From Mycobacterium sp. ENV421 (GTDB lineage Bacteria; Actinomycetota; Actinomycetes; Mycobacteriales; Mycobacteriaceae): DNA of 64,000 nucleotides. The position numbers and the translations under genes are program-made. Under the pieces are notes generated by a model. That model was not told the DNA's origin and made no database searches. It saw only the letters and a program-made list of their open reading frames with translations. Position 1 is the stretch's first letter. Each line of letters opens with the position of its first letter. This document shows positions 37,537 to 47,284 of this stretch, piece after piece. Location: the NCBI RefSeq assembly GCF_002887815.1, contig NZ_PDHO01000006.1, positions 62,001-126,000 of the forward strand. The letters run 5' to 3'.

Positions 37537-38967
37537 ATGAGCATCGCGCCCGACACGACCGTCGTCCTCGGCCACCGATTCGCCACCGAGTTGCCCGAGA
37601 TCGCGCTGCGCTGGCAGGCCGAAGCCGCCCCTGACCCACGGCTGCTCGTGCTCAACGAGACGCTGGCCGCCGAGCTGGGGGTGAACCTCGCCTGGCTGCG
37701 CAGTCCCGACGGAATCGGGCTACTTGTCGGGACTCAGCTGCCCGCGGACGCCGAGCCCGTCGCGCAGGGGTATGCCGGTCACCAGTTCGGTGGCTGGGTG
37801 CCGCGCCTGGGCGATGGCCGCGCACTGCTGCTCGGTGAACTCACCGACGCCGACGGGCGGTTACGCGATCTGCATCTCAAGGGATCAGGCCGCACGCCGT
37901 TCGCCCGCGGCGGCGACGGCCTGGCGGCGGTCGGTCCGATGCTGCGTGAATACCTGATCAGCGAGGCGATGCACGCGCTGGGCATTCCGACCACCCGCTC
38001 GCTGTCGGTCGTGGCCACCGGGCGCATCGTCCAGCGCGAGACCCAGCTGGAGGGCGCCGTCCTCGCCCGTGTCGCGTCCAGCCATCTGCGCGTCGGCAGC
38101 TTCCAATATGTCGGGGCCGCAGGCGAACTCGAGGTGCTGCGACGACTCGCCGACCATGCGATCAGCAGGCACCACCCGGCCGCCGCCGAAGCCGACAATC
38201 CGTATCTGGCGCTGCTCGACTCGGTGATCGCCGCTCAGGCCCACCTCGTCGCGCAGTGGATGCTGGTCGGCTTCATCCATGGCGTGATGAACACCGACAA
38301 CATGACGATCTCGGGTGAGACGATCGACTACGGGCCATGCGCTTTCATGGACGCCTTCGACCCCAAGACGGTGTTCAGTTCGATCGACTCGTGGGGCCGC
38401 TACGCCTACGGCAACCAACCTTCCGTCGCCACCTGGAATCTCGCCCGCTTCGCCGAGGCGCTGCTCGGGCTGATCGATGAGGATCAGGACCGCGCTGTCG
38501 AGCTGGCGACCGAATCGCTGCAGCAGTTCGCGCCGCGGTACTCCTCGGCGTGGTTGGCGGGCATGCGCCGAAAGCTCGGACTGGGTGCCGAGGTCGAGCA
38601 CGCACCCGCCCTGCAACTCACCGAGGATCTGGTGGAGCTACTCGAAGGCGAGCGCGTCGACTACACCTCGTTCTTCCGTCGACTCGCCGAGGGTGTCATC
38701 GAGCCACCGTTCGAGGCGTGGGCGACCCGGTGGCGCAGCCTGAGCCCGGACGTCGAAGCGATGCGCCGCGTCAATCCGGTGTACATCCCCCGCAATCACC
38801 TCGTCGAGGAGGCACTGACCGCGGCCACGGTGGGCGACCTCGAGCCGTTCACGCGGCTGCTGGTGGCGCTCCGCTCGCCGTACGACGAGCGTGCGGGGTT
38901 CGAACGCTACGCCGAGCCCGCACCGGAAGATTTCGGCCGCTGCTTTCAAACATTCTGCGGCACTTAG
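37537..38967 (+). CDS. selO: SelO/YdiU-type protein adenylyltransferase
   Basis: The 476-residue protein is a SelO pseudokinase. Members transfer AMP from ATP to protein Ser, Thr or Tyr hydroxyls. Landmarks are [37 protein letters not shown], and [20 protein letters not shown], which place the catalytic metal and base residues. As in most bacterial members, no selenocysteine is coded at the end (ends in FQTFCGT, with Cys). TAGGCT lies 8 bases upstream of the ATG as a likely -10. It is an oxidative-stress-linked family in bacteria. It converges on xerC with 4 bases to spare. Confidence 0.93.
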   Translation: MSIAPDTTVVLGHRFATELPEIALRWQAEAAPDPRLLVLNETLAAELGVNLAWLRSPDGIGLLVGTQLPADAEPVAQGYAGHQFGGWVPRLGDGRALLLGELTDADGRLRDLHLKGSGRTPFARGGDGLAAVGPMLREYLISEAMHALGIPTTRSLSVVATGRIVQRETQLEGAVLARVASSHLRVGSFQYVGAAGELEVLRRLADHAISRHHPAAAEADNPYLALLDSVIAAQAHLVAQWMLVGFIHGVMNTDNMTISGETIDYGPCAFMDAFDPKTVFSSIDSWGRYAYGNQPSVATWNLARFAEALLGLIDEDQDRAVELATESLQQFAPRYSSAWLAGMRRKLGLGAEVEHAPALQLTEDLVELLEGERVDYTSFFRRLAEGVIEPPFEAWATRWRSLSPDVEAMRRVNPVYIPRNHLVEEALTAATVGDLEPFTRLLVALRSPYDERAGFERYAEPAPEDFGRCFQTFCGT

Positions 38968-38971
38968 ATTC

Positions 38972-39889
38972 TCAGGCGCGCGGGTGAGCCTGATCGTGCA
39001 CTGCGCGCAGGCGCGCGACCGTCACATGGGTGTAGAGCTGCGTGGTCGCCAACGTCGAGTGACCGAGGATCTCCTGGACGATGCGCAAGTCGGCGCCGCC
39101 CTCGAGTAGATGGGTGGCCGCGCTGTGCCGCAGACCGTGCGGTCCGATGTCGGGCGCCCCGTCGACCGCCGACATCGTTTGGTGCACAACCGTGCGGGCC
39201 TGGCGGGGGTCGAGTCGTTTGCCGCGCGTCCCGAGCAGCAGCGCGGGACCGGAGTCGGGGGTGGCCAGTTCGGGCCTGCCGTCGGTCAGCCAGGCAGTGA
39301 GCGCGGCCAGCGCCGGCGCTCCGAACGGGACCGTACGTTGTTTGTTGCCCTTGCCCAGAACGCGCAGCACCCGCCGGCCGGTGTCGACGTCGTCGATGTC
39401 CAGGCCGCACAGCTCGCTGACGCGGATGCCGGTGGCGTAGAGCAGCTCAACGATCAGCCGGTCACGCAGCGCCAGCGGGTCGCCCTGCTCGGCGCCGAGG
39501 TCGGCGGCGGCCATGGCGGCCAGCGCCTGATCCTGACGCAGTACCGCGGGCAGGGTGCGACGGGCCTTGGGCAGCTGAAGCCGGACCGCGGGGTCCTCAG
39601 CAAGCAGACCGCGCCGGACGGCCCAGGCGGTGAACGTCTTGACTGCCGAGGTGCGCCTGGCCAGGGTCGTGCGGGCCGCTCCGGCGGCGGATTGCGCGGC
39701 CAGCCAGGAGCGCAGGATCGGCAGGCTCAGTCCGCCCAGCCCGGCGCCCGGGGCGCGCTCGTCGAGGAAGGCCAACAGCGATTTCAGATCGGTGAGATAG
39801 GCCCGTTGAGTGTGCTCGGAGCGGGCGCGCTCCAGCGCGAGGTACTCGGCGTAATCGTCGAGGATCGCCGCGTAGTCGCTCGGGTCCAC
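38972..39889 (-). CDS. xerC: Tyrosine recombinase XerC
   Basis: XerC resolves chromosome dimers at dif together with XerD and FtsK. The 305-residue protein has the N-terminal SAM-like core-binding domain and the catalytic set: Arg in ATGIRVSEL, Lys in the GKGNKQR beta-hairpin, [14 protein letters not shown], and the Tyr in TTQLYTHV. The start is a GTG. It lies in the Rv2894c position, so it is the chromosomal XerC rather than a phage integrase. Confidence 0.95.
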   Translation of the reverse strand: MDPSDYAAILDDYAEYLALERARSEHTQRAYLTDLKSLLAFLDERAPGAGLGGLSLPILRSWLAAQSAAGAARTTLARRTSAVKTFTAWAVRRGLLAEDPAVRLQLPKARRTLPAVLRQDQALAAMAAADLGAEQGDPLALRDRLIVELLYATGIRVSELCGLDIDDVDTGRRVLRVLGKGNKQRTVPFGAPALAALTAWLTDGRPELATPDSGPALLLGTRGKRLDPRQARTVVHQTMSAVDGAPDIGPHGLRHSAATHLLEGGADLRIVQEILGHSTLATTQLYTHVTVARLRAVHDQAHPRA

Positions 39890-39954
39890 TCCGCTACGTT
39901 CGCAGACGCGCGGACATTACGGGAGCGAGCGGCCCGGCGTGTCCGAAACAGCCG

Positions 39955-41100
39955 CTAATTTGCACTGCTTGCCGAGGTTGCCTCGTCGTCGCCGAACCAT
40001 TTCTCCTTGATCAAGTTGTAGGTGCCGTCCTCGCGCATCAGGAACACCGTTTGGTTGATCGGTTTGCGCAACGGGCTGTTGATGGCAAAGACATAGCCCT
40101 GGCTTTCGTCCTGGAAGACCGGACCGGCCAATGCGACGGCACCCTCGCCGCGGTGCGCGGCGTAATAGCGGAGCACCGGCGCGTCGAACACGACCGCGTC
40201 GTAATCCGCGTTGTTGAGCAGGTGGTAGGAGTCGTCGATCGTACGGGTCTCGGTCGCTTCGATGCCCATGCCGCGCAAGTACGACGAGGCGGTCGTATCG
40301 GCCACCGTCGCCACCGACTTGCCATACAAATCCGCCGGACCACTGATCTTGGACTCCAGCTTCGCCACGGTCAGTGTGGCGCTCAGGTTCGCGGAGTAGA
40401 AGGACACAAAGACAATGCCCGCGAAGCCCCACAGAATCGCCAGCGCACGGGTGACCGACTGGGTGGCCGCGGTGCTGTTCTTGCCGACGAGCGACCCGAT
40501 TCCCCAACCGAACGCCTGGAATATGCCCGGGAAGTATGACCTCGAGACAACCGGTTTGGCGGTACGACGTTCAATGAACCAGAAGATGTGCGCCGGGACC
40601 ACACTCACCACGACGGCGGCGCTGAGCCAGATCAACATGGTCCGGCTCCACAACAGATCGAGGAAACCCCCCAGGCCCGGCACCGACGGTCGGGTGTGGT
40701 GGACGGGCACCATTATCTGCAGCCCGGCATCGAGTGTGGGCTGCGAGAAGTCGAAGGACTTTTCGCGTTGGGCGGTCAAGGAGATCGCGCCTACCGCCAG
40801 ATCGGCTCTGCCGTCGGCCACCGCAGCGAGTTGGCCGTTGACGTCGTCGGTAGCGAGGTAGTCGGTCCTCCAGCCGAGCCGCCTGGCGATCTCGGTCCAT
40901 AGGTCGATGCTGAACCCGGTCCACTCCCCGGTGCTGGTCTTCATCACAAATGGCTCGAGGCGGTGAATCGCGACGGTGACCTGTTGTGATCCGTCCTCGG
41001 GAGCGGGTTGCGCCGCCGCCCGCGGTGCGCCGATCAGCCCGAGGCCGGCCACCCACACGAGAACCGACACCGCGACCAGTCGATAAGAACGCAGAACCAC
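39955..41100 (-). CDS. Bacterial ionotropic-glutamate-receptor-like channel (GluR0-type)
   Basis: The 381-residue protein has a signal peptide ending near Ala30, then a split periplasmic-binding domain around a pore. S1 half (about 41-135) carries GAISLTAQREKSFDFSQP; Arg112 aligns with the Arg that binds the ligand alpha-carboxylate in glutamate receptors. Two membrane helices (about 152-176 and 212-245) flank a re-entrant-like segment FPGIFQAFGWGIGSLVG (about 190-206), and the second helix ends in SFYSANLSATL, a match to the SYTANLAAF gating motif of animal receptors. S2 half (about 246-370) has the DAPVLRYY ligand region. It is a likely ligand-gated ion channel. The pore loop lacks TVGYG, the K+ filter of GluR0. 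GTG start, GAGGTG upstream. Confidence 0.85.
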   Translation of the reverse strand: MVLRSYRLVAVSVLVWVAGLGLIGAPRAAAQPAPEDGSQQVTVAIHRLEPFVMKTSTGEWTGFSIDLWTEIARRLGWRTDYLATDDVNGQLAAVADGRADLAVGAISLTAQREKSFDFSQPTLDAGLQIMVPVHHTRPSVPGLGGFLDLLWSRTMLIWLSAAVVVSVVPAHIFWFIERRTAKPVVSRSYFPGIFQAFGWGIGSLVGKNSTAATQSVTRALAILWGFAGIVFVSFYSANLSATLTVAKLESKISGPADLYGKSVATVADTTASSYLRGMGIEATETRTIDDSYHLLNNADYDAVVFDAPVLRYYAAHRGEGAVALAGPVFQDESQGYVFAINSPLRKPINQTVFLMREDGTYNLIKEKWFGDDEATSASSAN

Positions 41101-41212
41101 TCACCTCGCTTGTCGGGAACCCTCCGAGGCTATCGCGCAGAGTCAACTGTTCGCCCGCCACCGACAGAGCGCCGGCGCCACTGTGCGCACCAACGGCTGT
41201 GGGTTGCCGGCG

Positions 41213-41377
41213 TCAGGACCGCTTGAACGGATTCCAGCGCGACCGCGGCGCCTCGCTCTCGGCGTGACCCGAGCACCACTGCCCGGCAGGCACGCCGCGA
41301 CGTACTTGATCGACGTGCATGCCACACCCCGACCACGTCGTCTTCCCGCACACCCGACAATTCACAGCTCGGCACAT
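41213..41377 (-). CDS. 54-aa Cys-rich small protein
   Basis: This protein is too short for a 60-residue cut-off but is convincing. It has AAAGGAG 6 bases before the ATG at 41377 and follows a DUF156 regulator gene by 28 bases on the same strand. It reads MCRAVNCRVCGKTTWSGCG, with Cys at 2, 7, 10, 18 and 35 and His at 21 and 38, an arrangement like a small zinc-binding ribbon. I recall a widespread family of small proteins with CxxCGKTTWxGCG and HVDQVxxGVP motifs in actinobacteria; the identification is by memory only. The regulator may sense a metal or persulfide, so a zinc- or thiol-related role is plausible. Function unknown. Confidence 0.8.
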   Translation of the reverse strand: MCRAVNCRVCGKTTWSGCGMHVDQVRRGVPAGQWCSGHAESEAPRSRWNPFKRS

Positions 41378-41405
41378 CGTGATCTCCTTTCCGGAAGAGC
41401 CGGCG

Positions 41406-41756
<351 letters not shown>

Positions 41757-41821
41757 TACTAGATGGTCGCTGTCCACGGGATGCGGCCTGAGTCGCGTCA
41801 CACGAGAGGGAGATGCCGCCA

Positions 41822-42253
41822 ATGCTTGGCTTGCTGAAACGGTTTTGGGTGGCAGCGATGGTGGTGATCGCCCTACTCGCCGCGGTCGGTGTGGTCGGCC
41901 GGCTTCGAACGTTCTTTGACTCCGACAAGCCCTATCTCGCCGCCGCGATGCCGGCAGACGCCATCAAGCCCATCAACACCAAGCGGGTGACCTATGAGAT
42001 CGTCGGTCCCGCAGAGGCATCCGGACGGATCAGCTACCTCGACGTCAACGGCAAAACGATAGAGGCCGCCTTCACGGAGTTGCCCTGGTCGGTGACGGTG
42101 AGCACCACCGACCCCGGCGTGCTGGCCAATGTGGTCGCCCAGGGCGATACCGATGCTCTGGGGTGCCGCATCCTGGTCGACGACAAACTCGTCGCCGAGA
42201 ACTTCGCCAACGGCCGTGACGCGCAAGCCTTCTGTCTGGACAAAGCCGCATGA
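41822..42253 (+). CDS. MmpS-family membrane protein
   Basis: The 143-residue protein has one N-terminal membrane helix (FWVAAMVVIALLAAVGVVG) and a beta-rich exported domain with the MmpS motifs KRVTYEIVGPAEASGRISYLDVNG and PWSVTVS. MmpS proteins are partners of MmpL lipid or siderophore exporters. GGGAG lies 9 bases before the ATG at 41822; the ATG at 41813 touches that site and is less likely. Its stop overlaps the mmpL start by 4 bases. Confidence 0.92.
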   Translation: MLGLLKRFWVAAMVVIALLAAVGVVGRLRTFFDSDKPYLAAAMPADAIKPINTKRVTYEIVGPAEASGRISYLDVNGKTIEAAFTELPWSVTVSTTDPGVLANVVAQGDTDALGCRILVDDKLVAENFANGRDAQAFCLDKAA

Positions 42254-45225
42254 GCGCCCACACCAAGGACACTCGGACCCGGGTCCCCCGCACCATCCGG
42301 GCGCTCGCGGTTCCGATCATCCTGGTCTGGGTGGCATTCACCGCAGCGGTGAATCTGCTTGTCCCGCAGGTCGAGAAGGTCGGCATGGCCAATGCCGTAT
42401 CGATGTCACCGCAGGACGCGCCCGCGGTGATCGCCGCCAAGCGGATGGGACAGAAATTTCAGGAGTCCACGTCGGACAGCATCGCCATGGTGGTGCTCGT
42501 CGGCGATCAACCCCTGGGCGACGCGGCGCACCGCTACTACCAGACCCTCGTCGAGAAGTTCAACGCCGACTCCAAGCACGTGGAGCACGTTCAGGACTTC
42601 TGGGGCGACATGATCACCGCCGCCGGCGTCCAGAGCAGTGACGGCAAGGCCGCCTACGTCCAGCTGAACCTGGCCGGTGATCAGGGCAGCACCGAAGGCA
42701 ACCACTCGGTGGATGCTGTGCGCACGATCATCGACCAAACCCCGCCTCCCGCAGGGCTACACGCCTATGTCACCGGCCCTGCGCCATTGACCACGGATTC
42801 ACTCGAAGCCAGTGACCGCGGCATGATCAAGATGACCGTGGTCACGATGATCGTCATCACGATCATGCTGGCCTTGGTCTACCGATCGGTGAGCACCGTG
42901 CTGCTCATATTGGCGATCGTCGGCATCGAGATGGGTGCCGCCCGCGGGGCGGTCGCGGTGATCGGCCACCTCGGGATCATGGACTTCTCGACGTTCTCGG
43001 TCCCATTGATGACGGCATTGTCGATCGCGGCGGGCACCGACTACGCGATCTTCCTGATCGGTCGCTACCACGAAGCCCGACAGAACGGCGAGGATCCGGA
43101 ATCGGCCTATTACAGCGCATTCCACGGCGTCGGCCACGTCATCCTCGGCTCCGGGCTGACCATCGCGGGCGCCATGCTGACGTTGCGGCTGACCCGGCTG
43201 TCCTACTTCAATTCGCTGGCCTACCCGTCAGCCCTGGCCCTGATCATCGTCGTCGCCGCCGCACTGACCGTCGCCCCGGCCATCCTGGTCGTCGCCAGCC
43301 GATTCGGTCTGCTCGATCCCAAGCGGATGATGAAGACCAGGGGGTGGCGCAAGGTCGGCACCGCAACAGTCCGCTGGCCCAAACCCATTCTCGCCGCGGC
43401 GACCAGCATCGTGCTGCTCGGCCTGCTGGCCATGATCGGCTACAAGACGAGCTATGACGACCGCCGCTACATTCCCTCCGACGTGCCGGCCAACGTCGGG
43501 TACACGGCGGCCGAAAAGCACTTCAGCACAGCGCGACTCAACCCCGACATCATGACCATCGAGTCGGACCACGACATGCGCAACCCCACCGACATGATTG
43601 TGCTCGACCGGATTGCCAAGGCGCTGTTCAGAATCAAAGGCATCGCAATGGTGCAGAGTATCACCCGTCCGCTGGGCTCCCCCATCGCCCACAGCTCCAT
43701 CCCCTACCAGATCAGCATGTCCTCGGTACCGATCACCCAGAACCTGCAGTTCTTGAAGCAGCGCGTCGGCGACATCAGCAAGATGAGTGACGACATGGGC
43801 GCGATGATCGGATCGATGACTCAGCTGCAAGCGTTGATGGTGAAGTTCTCCGACGCCATGCACACCACCGTCGGCGCGGGCCACGGCATGGTGGAGTCAG
43901 CGCACCGCAGCGTCGCCGACATGGACACCATGAAGGCCACGCTGGACCAGATGCGCGATAACATCGCCAACTTCGACGACGAGGTGCGGCCGTTCCGTAA
44001 TTATTTCTACTGGGAGCCAAACTGTTTCAACATCCCGGCCTGCTTTGCGGTGCGCTCGGCGTTCGACGCGATGGACGGCGTCAACACGTTCAGCGACAAC
44101 ATGGCCGCACTGCAGACCGACATGACGGCGATGGTCGACGGCATGGACAAGATGGTCAACGGCATGGACAGCATCGACGCGCTGGTGCCGCAGATGGTGC
44201 AGCAGTTCGGCCCGATCATCGCAACCGCCACGACGATGCAGCACACCCTGCAGACCATCCACAGCAGCTTCGACGGGTTGATCCAGCAGATGCAGCAGAT
44301 GACCGACACGGCCACCGCGATGGGCGAGGCGTTCGACGCCTCCAAGAGCGACGACTACTTCTACCTGCCGCCGGAGGTGTTCGCCAACCCGGACTTCCAG
44401 AAGGGGCTGAAGCTGTTCCTCTCACCGGACGGCAAAGCGGCCCGGCTTATTGTGACCCATGATGTGAATCCCGCATCGGAAGCCGGCATCTCGGTGGTCG
44501 ACGACCAGCTGACCGCCGCGCACGAGGCGATCAAGGGCACCGCGCTGGCCAATGCGGACGTCTACCTGACCGGCACGGCGGCCACGTACCGCGACGTGCA
44601 GGCGGGAGCCAAATACGACACCATGATCGCCGCGTTCGCCGCTCTGACACTGATCTTCATCGTGATGCTGATCATCACGCGCGCACTGGTGGCGTCGATG
44701 GTGATCGTCGGGACGGTGGTGATCTCGCTGGGTGCCGCCTTCGGCCTGTCGGTGTTCATCTTCGAGCGGATCGTGGGCATCGAATTGAACTGGATTGTGC
44801 TGGCGTTCGCAGTGATCATCTTGATGGCGGTCGGCAGTGACTACAACCTGCTGCTGGTGTCGCGATTCAAGGAGGAGATCGGCGCGGGTATCAACACCGG
44901 CATCATCCGGTCGATGGGCAGTACCGGCACTGTGGTCACCGCGGCCGGACTGGTGTTCGCCTTCACGATGGGTTCGATGATCTCCGGTGACCTGCTCAAC
45001 GTCGGTCAGGGCGGGATGACGATCGGTATCGGCCTGTTGCTCGACACGTTGATCGTGCGGTCCTTGATGACACCGTCGATCGCCGCGATCCTCGGACCCT
45101 GGTTCTGGTGGCCGCTGCGAGTCCGGCAGCGGCCGGCCTACAGCGAGCGGATGCGCGCGGTCCCAGCCGAGCGGGACATCAAGCCCGAACCCGAGAATGA
45201 CACCGAGGCGATCGCGCCGGCTTAA
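42250..45225 (+). CDS. MmpL-family RND transporter
   Basis: The 991-residue transporter has the MmpL architecture: one membrane helix, a large porter domain, five helices with GTDYAIFLIGRYHEAR (Asp-Tyr proton relay), a second large porter domain rich in coiled-coil and Met (about 480-760), and five helices with GSDYNLLLVSRFKEE. The two Asp-Tyr pairs power export by proton flow. MmpL proteins move envelope lipids, siderophores or drugs. Domain order and length are closest to the MmpL4/MmpL5 group with MmpS partner, so siderophore- or drug-like cargo is the first guess. It overlaps viuB tail to tail. Confidence 0.95.
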   Translation: MSAHTKDTRTRVPRTIRALAVPIILVWVAFTAAVNLLVPQVEKVGMANAVSMSPQDAPAVIAAKRMGQKFQESTSDSIAMVVLVGDQPLGDAAHRYYQTLVEKFNADSKHVEHVQDFWGDMITAAGVQSSDGKAAYVQLNLAGDQGSTEGNHSVDAVRTIIDQTPPPAGLHAYVTGPAPLTTDSLEASDRGMIKMTVVTMIVITIMLALVYRSVSTVLLILAIVGIEMGAARGAVAVIGHLGIMDFSTFSVPLMTALSIAAGTDYAIFLIGRYHEARQNGEDPESAYYSAFHGVGHVILGSGLTIAGAMLTLRLTRLSYFNSLAYPSALALIIVVAAALTVAPAILVVASRFGLLDPKRMMKTRGWRKVGTATVRWPKPILAAATSIVLLGLLAMIGYKTSYDDRRYIPSDVPANVGYTAAEKHFSTARLNPDIMTIESDHDMRNPTDMIVLDRIAKALFRIKGIAMVQSITRPLGSPIAHSSIPYQISMSSVPITQNLQFLKQRVGDISKMSDDMGAMIGSMTQLQALMVKFSDAMHTTVGAGHGMVESAHRSVADMDTMKATLDQMRDNIANFDDEVRPFRNYFYWEPNCFNIPACFAVRSAFDAMDGVNTFSDNMAALQTDMTAMVDGMDKMVNGMDSIDALVPQMVQQFGPIIATATTMQHTLQTIHSSFDGLIQQMQQMTDTATAMGEAFDASKSDDYFYLPPEVFANPDFQKGLKLFLSPDGKAARLIVTHDVNPASEAGISVVDDQLTAAHEAIKGTALANADVYLTGTAATYRDVQAGAKYDTMIAAFAALTLIFIVMLIITRALVASMVIVGTVVISLGAAFGLSVFIFERIVGIELNWIVLAFAVIILMAVGSDYNLLLVSRFKEEIGAGINTGIIRSMGSTGTVVTAAGLVFAFTMGSMISGDLLNVGQGGMTIGIGLLLDTLIVRSLMTPSIAAILGPWFWWPLRVRQRPAYSERMRAVPAERDIKPEPENDTEAIAPA

Positions 45226-46070
45226 GCCTCCCCGGCTTCGGCCTCGGCGAGTTCACGCTTCCACTGCTTGAACGTCTCCTCGGTGCGGCCGCGCCGCCAG
45301 TAGCCGGAGATGGAGGCCCACTTGGCGTCGACTCCGCGCTCCTTGCGGATGTAGGGGCGCAGGTTGTGCATGACGGCTTGGGCTTCACCGTGGATGAAGA
45401 CCTGCACCTGGCCCGGGAGCCACAAGGTGGTGGTGACGGCCTCGATCAGGGGCGCGTTGTCACCGGCCCGGTCGTCACCGACCAGGTCGGCGCGCCCGCC
45501 GCGGTAGATCCAATTGATGGCCACGGACTCCGGCGCGTTGAGCTCGACTTCGTCCTCGGGGCCGGCCACCTCGATGAAGGCCTTGCCAACAGCGTTGGGC
45601 GGCAACGCTTCCAGGGCTGCGCTGATGGCGGGGAGTCCTGCCTCGTCGCCGGCGAACAGATGCCAGTCGGCGGCCGGGTCGGGTGCGTACGCCCCGCCGG
45701 GGCCCATCAGGTAGACGGTGTCGCCGGGTGTGGCGGCCGCCGCCCACGGTCCGGCCACGCCGTGCTCACCGTGGACCACGAAGTCGACGGTGATCTGACG
45801 AGCCTGCGGGTCGACGCGGCGCACGGTGTAGGTGCGCACGGTGGGCTGCTGTTCGGGCGGGAAGTCCTTGAAGCTGTCCAGCGTCAGCGGGTGCGGCAGC
45901 GACGCGACGTCGATGTCGTCGCGCACGAAGACGAACTTGACGTAGGAGTCGGTGAACTCACCGGGTGTGAACGTGTCGAACCCGGTACCGCCGAGGACGA
46001 CGCGCACCATGTGCGGCGCCAGCTGCTCGGTACTGACGACCTGAAATGTGTGTAGTGGTCGACCCGCCAC
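45222..46070 (-). CDS. viuB: Siderophore-interacting FAD reductase, ViuB-like
   Basis: The 282-residue protein is a SIP-family ferric-siderophore reductase: an FAD-binding domain with RTYTVRR (about 80) and a NAD(P)H-binding half with FAGDEAGLPAISAALE and YWRRGRTEE near the end. It reduces Fe3+-siderophores in the cytosol to release iron. The GTG at 46070 is chosen because GGGAGG lies 4 bases upstream; a TTG at 46103 would add 11 residues. No IdeR-like box was seen upstream. Syntenic with Rv2895c. Confidence 0.92.
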   Translation of the reverse strand: MAGRPLHTFQVVSTEQLAPHMVRVVLGGTGFDTFTPGEFTDSYVKFVFVRDDIDVASLPHPLTLDSFKDFPPEQQPTVRTYTVRRVDPQARQITVDFVVHGEHGVAGPWAAAATPGDTVYLMGPGGAYAPDPAADWHLFAGDEAGLPAISAALEALPPNAVGKAFIEVAGPEDEVELNAPESVAINWIYRGGRADLVGDDRAGDNAPLIEAVTTTLWLPGQVQVFIHGEAQAVMHNLRPYIRKERGVDAKWASISGYWRRGRTEETFKQWKRELAEAEAGEA

Positions 46071-46150
46071 ATCGCCTCCCGACGAAAGAAAATCGATAGC
46101 CAACCGGCTCGACTATACGTTTCGAGCGTGTGTTCCGGCCGTCTACATCG

Positions 46151-47284
46151 TCAGGCCGGCCTGCGCACCAGCCGCCAGCAGCCCTCCTCACGGCGGGCAA
46201 GTCCGGCGATCTCCAGCATCGCCAGCGGGCCGAGCACCGCGGTAGGCGCCAGACCGGACGCCACCGCGATGTCATCGGCGCTGCGCACCCCGCGGGCGGG
46301 CAGCGCCTCGTACACCTGCTTCTCGGGGTCGCTCAGACCGTCGAGCACGCCTACCGGTCGCGGCTCCTCGTCGGCGAATTCGCCGGCCCGACCGACCAAT
46401 TCGACGACCTCGTCGGCTCGCGTCACCAGCTCGGCACCGTTGCGCAGCAGCACATGACATCCCATCGACGACGCCGACGTCACCGGGCCGGGCACCGCAC
46501 AGACCACCCGGCCGAGCGCCCGCGCCCACGCGGCGGTGTTCGCCGCCCCGCTGCGGACACCGGCCTCCACCACCACGGTGGCCGTACCCAGCGCCGCCAC
46601 CAGCCGATTGCGGGTCAGGAAACGGTGCCGGGCGGGCCGTACACCGGGCGCGTATTCGGTGAGTAGCAGGCCGGAATTACTGATCCGGTGCAGCAGCGCC
46701 GAATGGCCGGCCGGATACAGTACGTCGATGCCGCCGGCCAGCACCGCCACCGTCTGACCCTCCGCCGCCAGCGCGGCACGGTGCGCCACCCCGTCGATGC
46801 CGTAGGCGCCGCCGGAGACCACGGTGACGTCCTGCTCGGCCAGCCCTGCGGCCAGGTCGGCGGCCACGTGCTCGCCATACCCGGAGGCCGCCCGGGTTCC
46901 GACGATGGCCGCGGCCCGCTCCGCGACCTCGTCGAGCCGGGACGGGCCGATCGCCCACAGCGCGATCGGTGGCCGGCCGTGTGGTTTCTCCCGCACCGCG
47001 GACCCGCCGAAGGCGGTGAACGCCAGGGTCGGCCATTCGTCGTCGTCGGGCGTGATCAGTCGGCCTCCGCGACGTTCGAGCAGGGCCAGGTCCGCCTCGG
47101 CGGCATTGATATCGCGCCGCGCGGCGGTGCGTTCCCGCAACGCGTCACTGACCTCGCCTCCGGCGACCCGGCGGGCGGCCTCCACCGGGCCGACGTCTTT
47201 GACCAGCGCGGCGATCTCGTCGCAGGGCGGTTCGGCGACCCTGGATAGATACGCCCATGCCAAAGTCTTGGCCACGTCCGTCAT
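46151..47284 (-). CDS. dprA: DNA-processing protein DprA
   Basis: The 377-residue protein has a Rossmann-like ssDNA-binding core with IVGTRAASGYGEHVA and SGGAYGIDGVAH, plus a C-terminal winged-helix domain. DprA loads RecA on incoming single-stranded DNA. It overlaps comM by 4 bases (ATGA), and yraN overlaps comM likewise, so yraN-comM-dprA are one coupled operon of DNA-uptake-associated genes. No pilus genes for competence lie here. Syntenic with Rv2896c. Confidence 0.93.
   Translation of the reverse strand: MTDVAKTLAWAYLSRVAEPPCDEIAALVKDVGPVEAARRVAGGEVSDALRERTAARRDINAAEADLALLERRGGRLITPDDDEWPTLAFTAFGGSAVREKPHGRPPIALWAIGPSRLDEVAERAAAIVGTRAASGYGEHVAADLAAGLAEQDVTVVSGGAYGIDGVAHRAALAAEGQTVAVLAGGIDVLYPAGHSALLHRISNSGLLLTEYAPGVRPARHRFLTRNRLVAALGTATVVVEAGVRSGAANTAAWARALGRVVCAVPGPVTSASSMGCHVLLRNGAELVTRADEVVELVGRAGEFADEEPRPVGVLDGLSDPEKQVYEALPARGVRSADDIAVASGLAPTAVLGPLAMLEIAGLARREEGCWRLVRRPA

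Noticed and set aside
38972..39889. Tyrosine recombinase as a sign of a mobile element
   Set aside because: It is the syntenic chromosomal XerC with no attachment repeats or phage genes nearby.
41143..41325. 60-residue minus-strand frame overlapping the Cys-rich gene
   Set aside because: It is the wrong frame of the 54-aa gene and has no ribosome site; the Cys-rich frame has one.
46104..46150. IdeR box in front of viuB
   Set aside because: No sequence near the viuB start matches the TTAGG..CCTAA pattern, so iron control of viuB cannot be claimed here.
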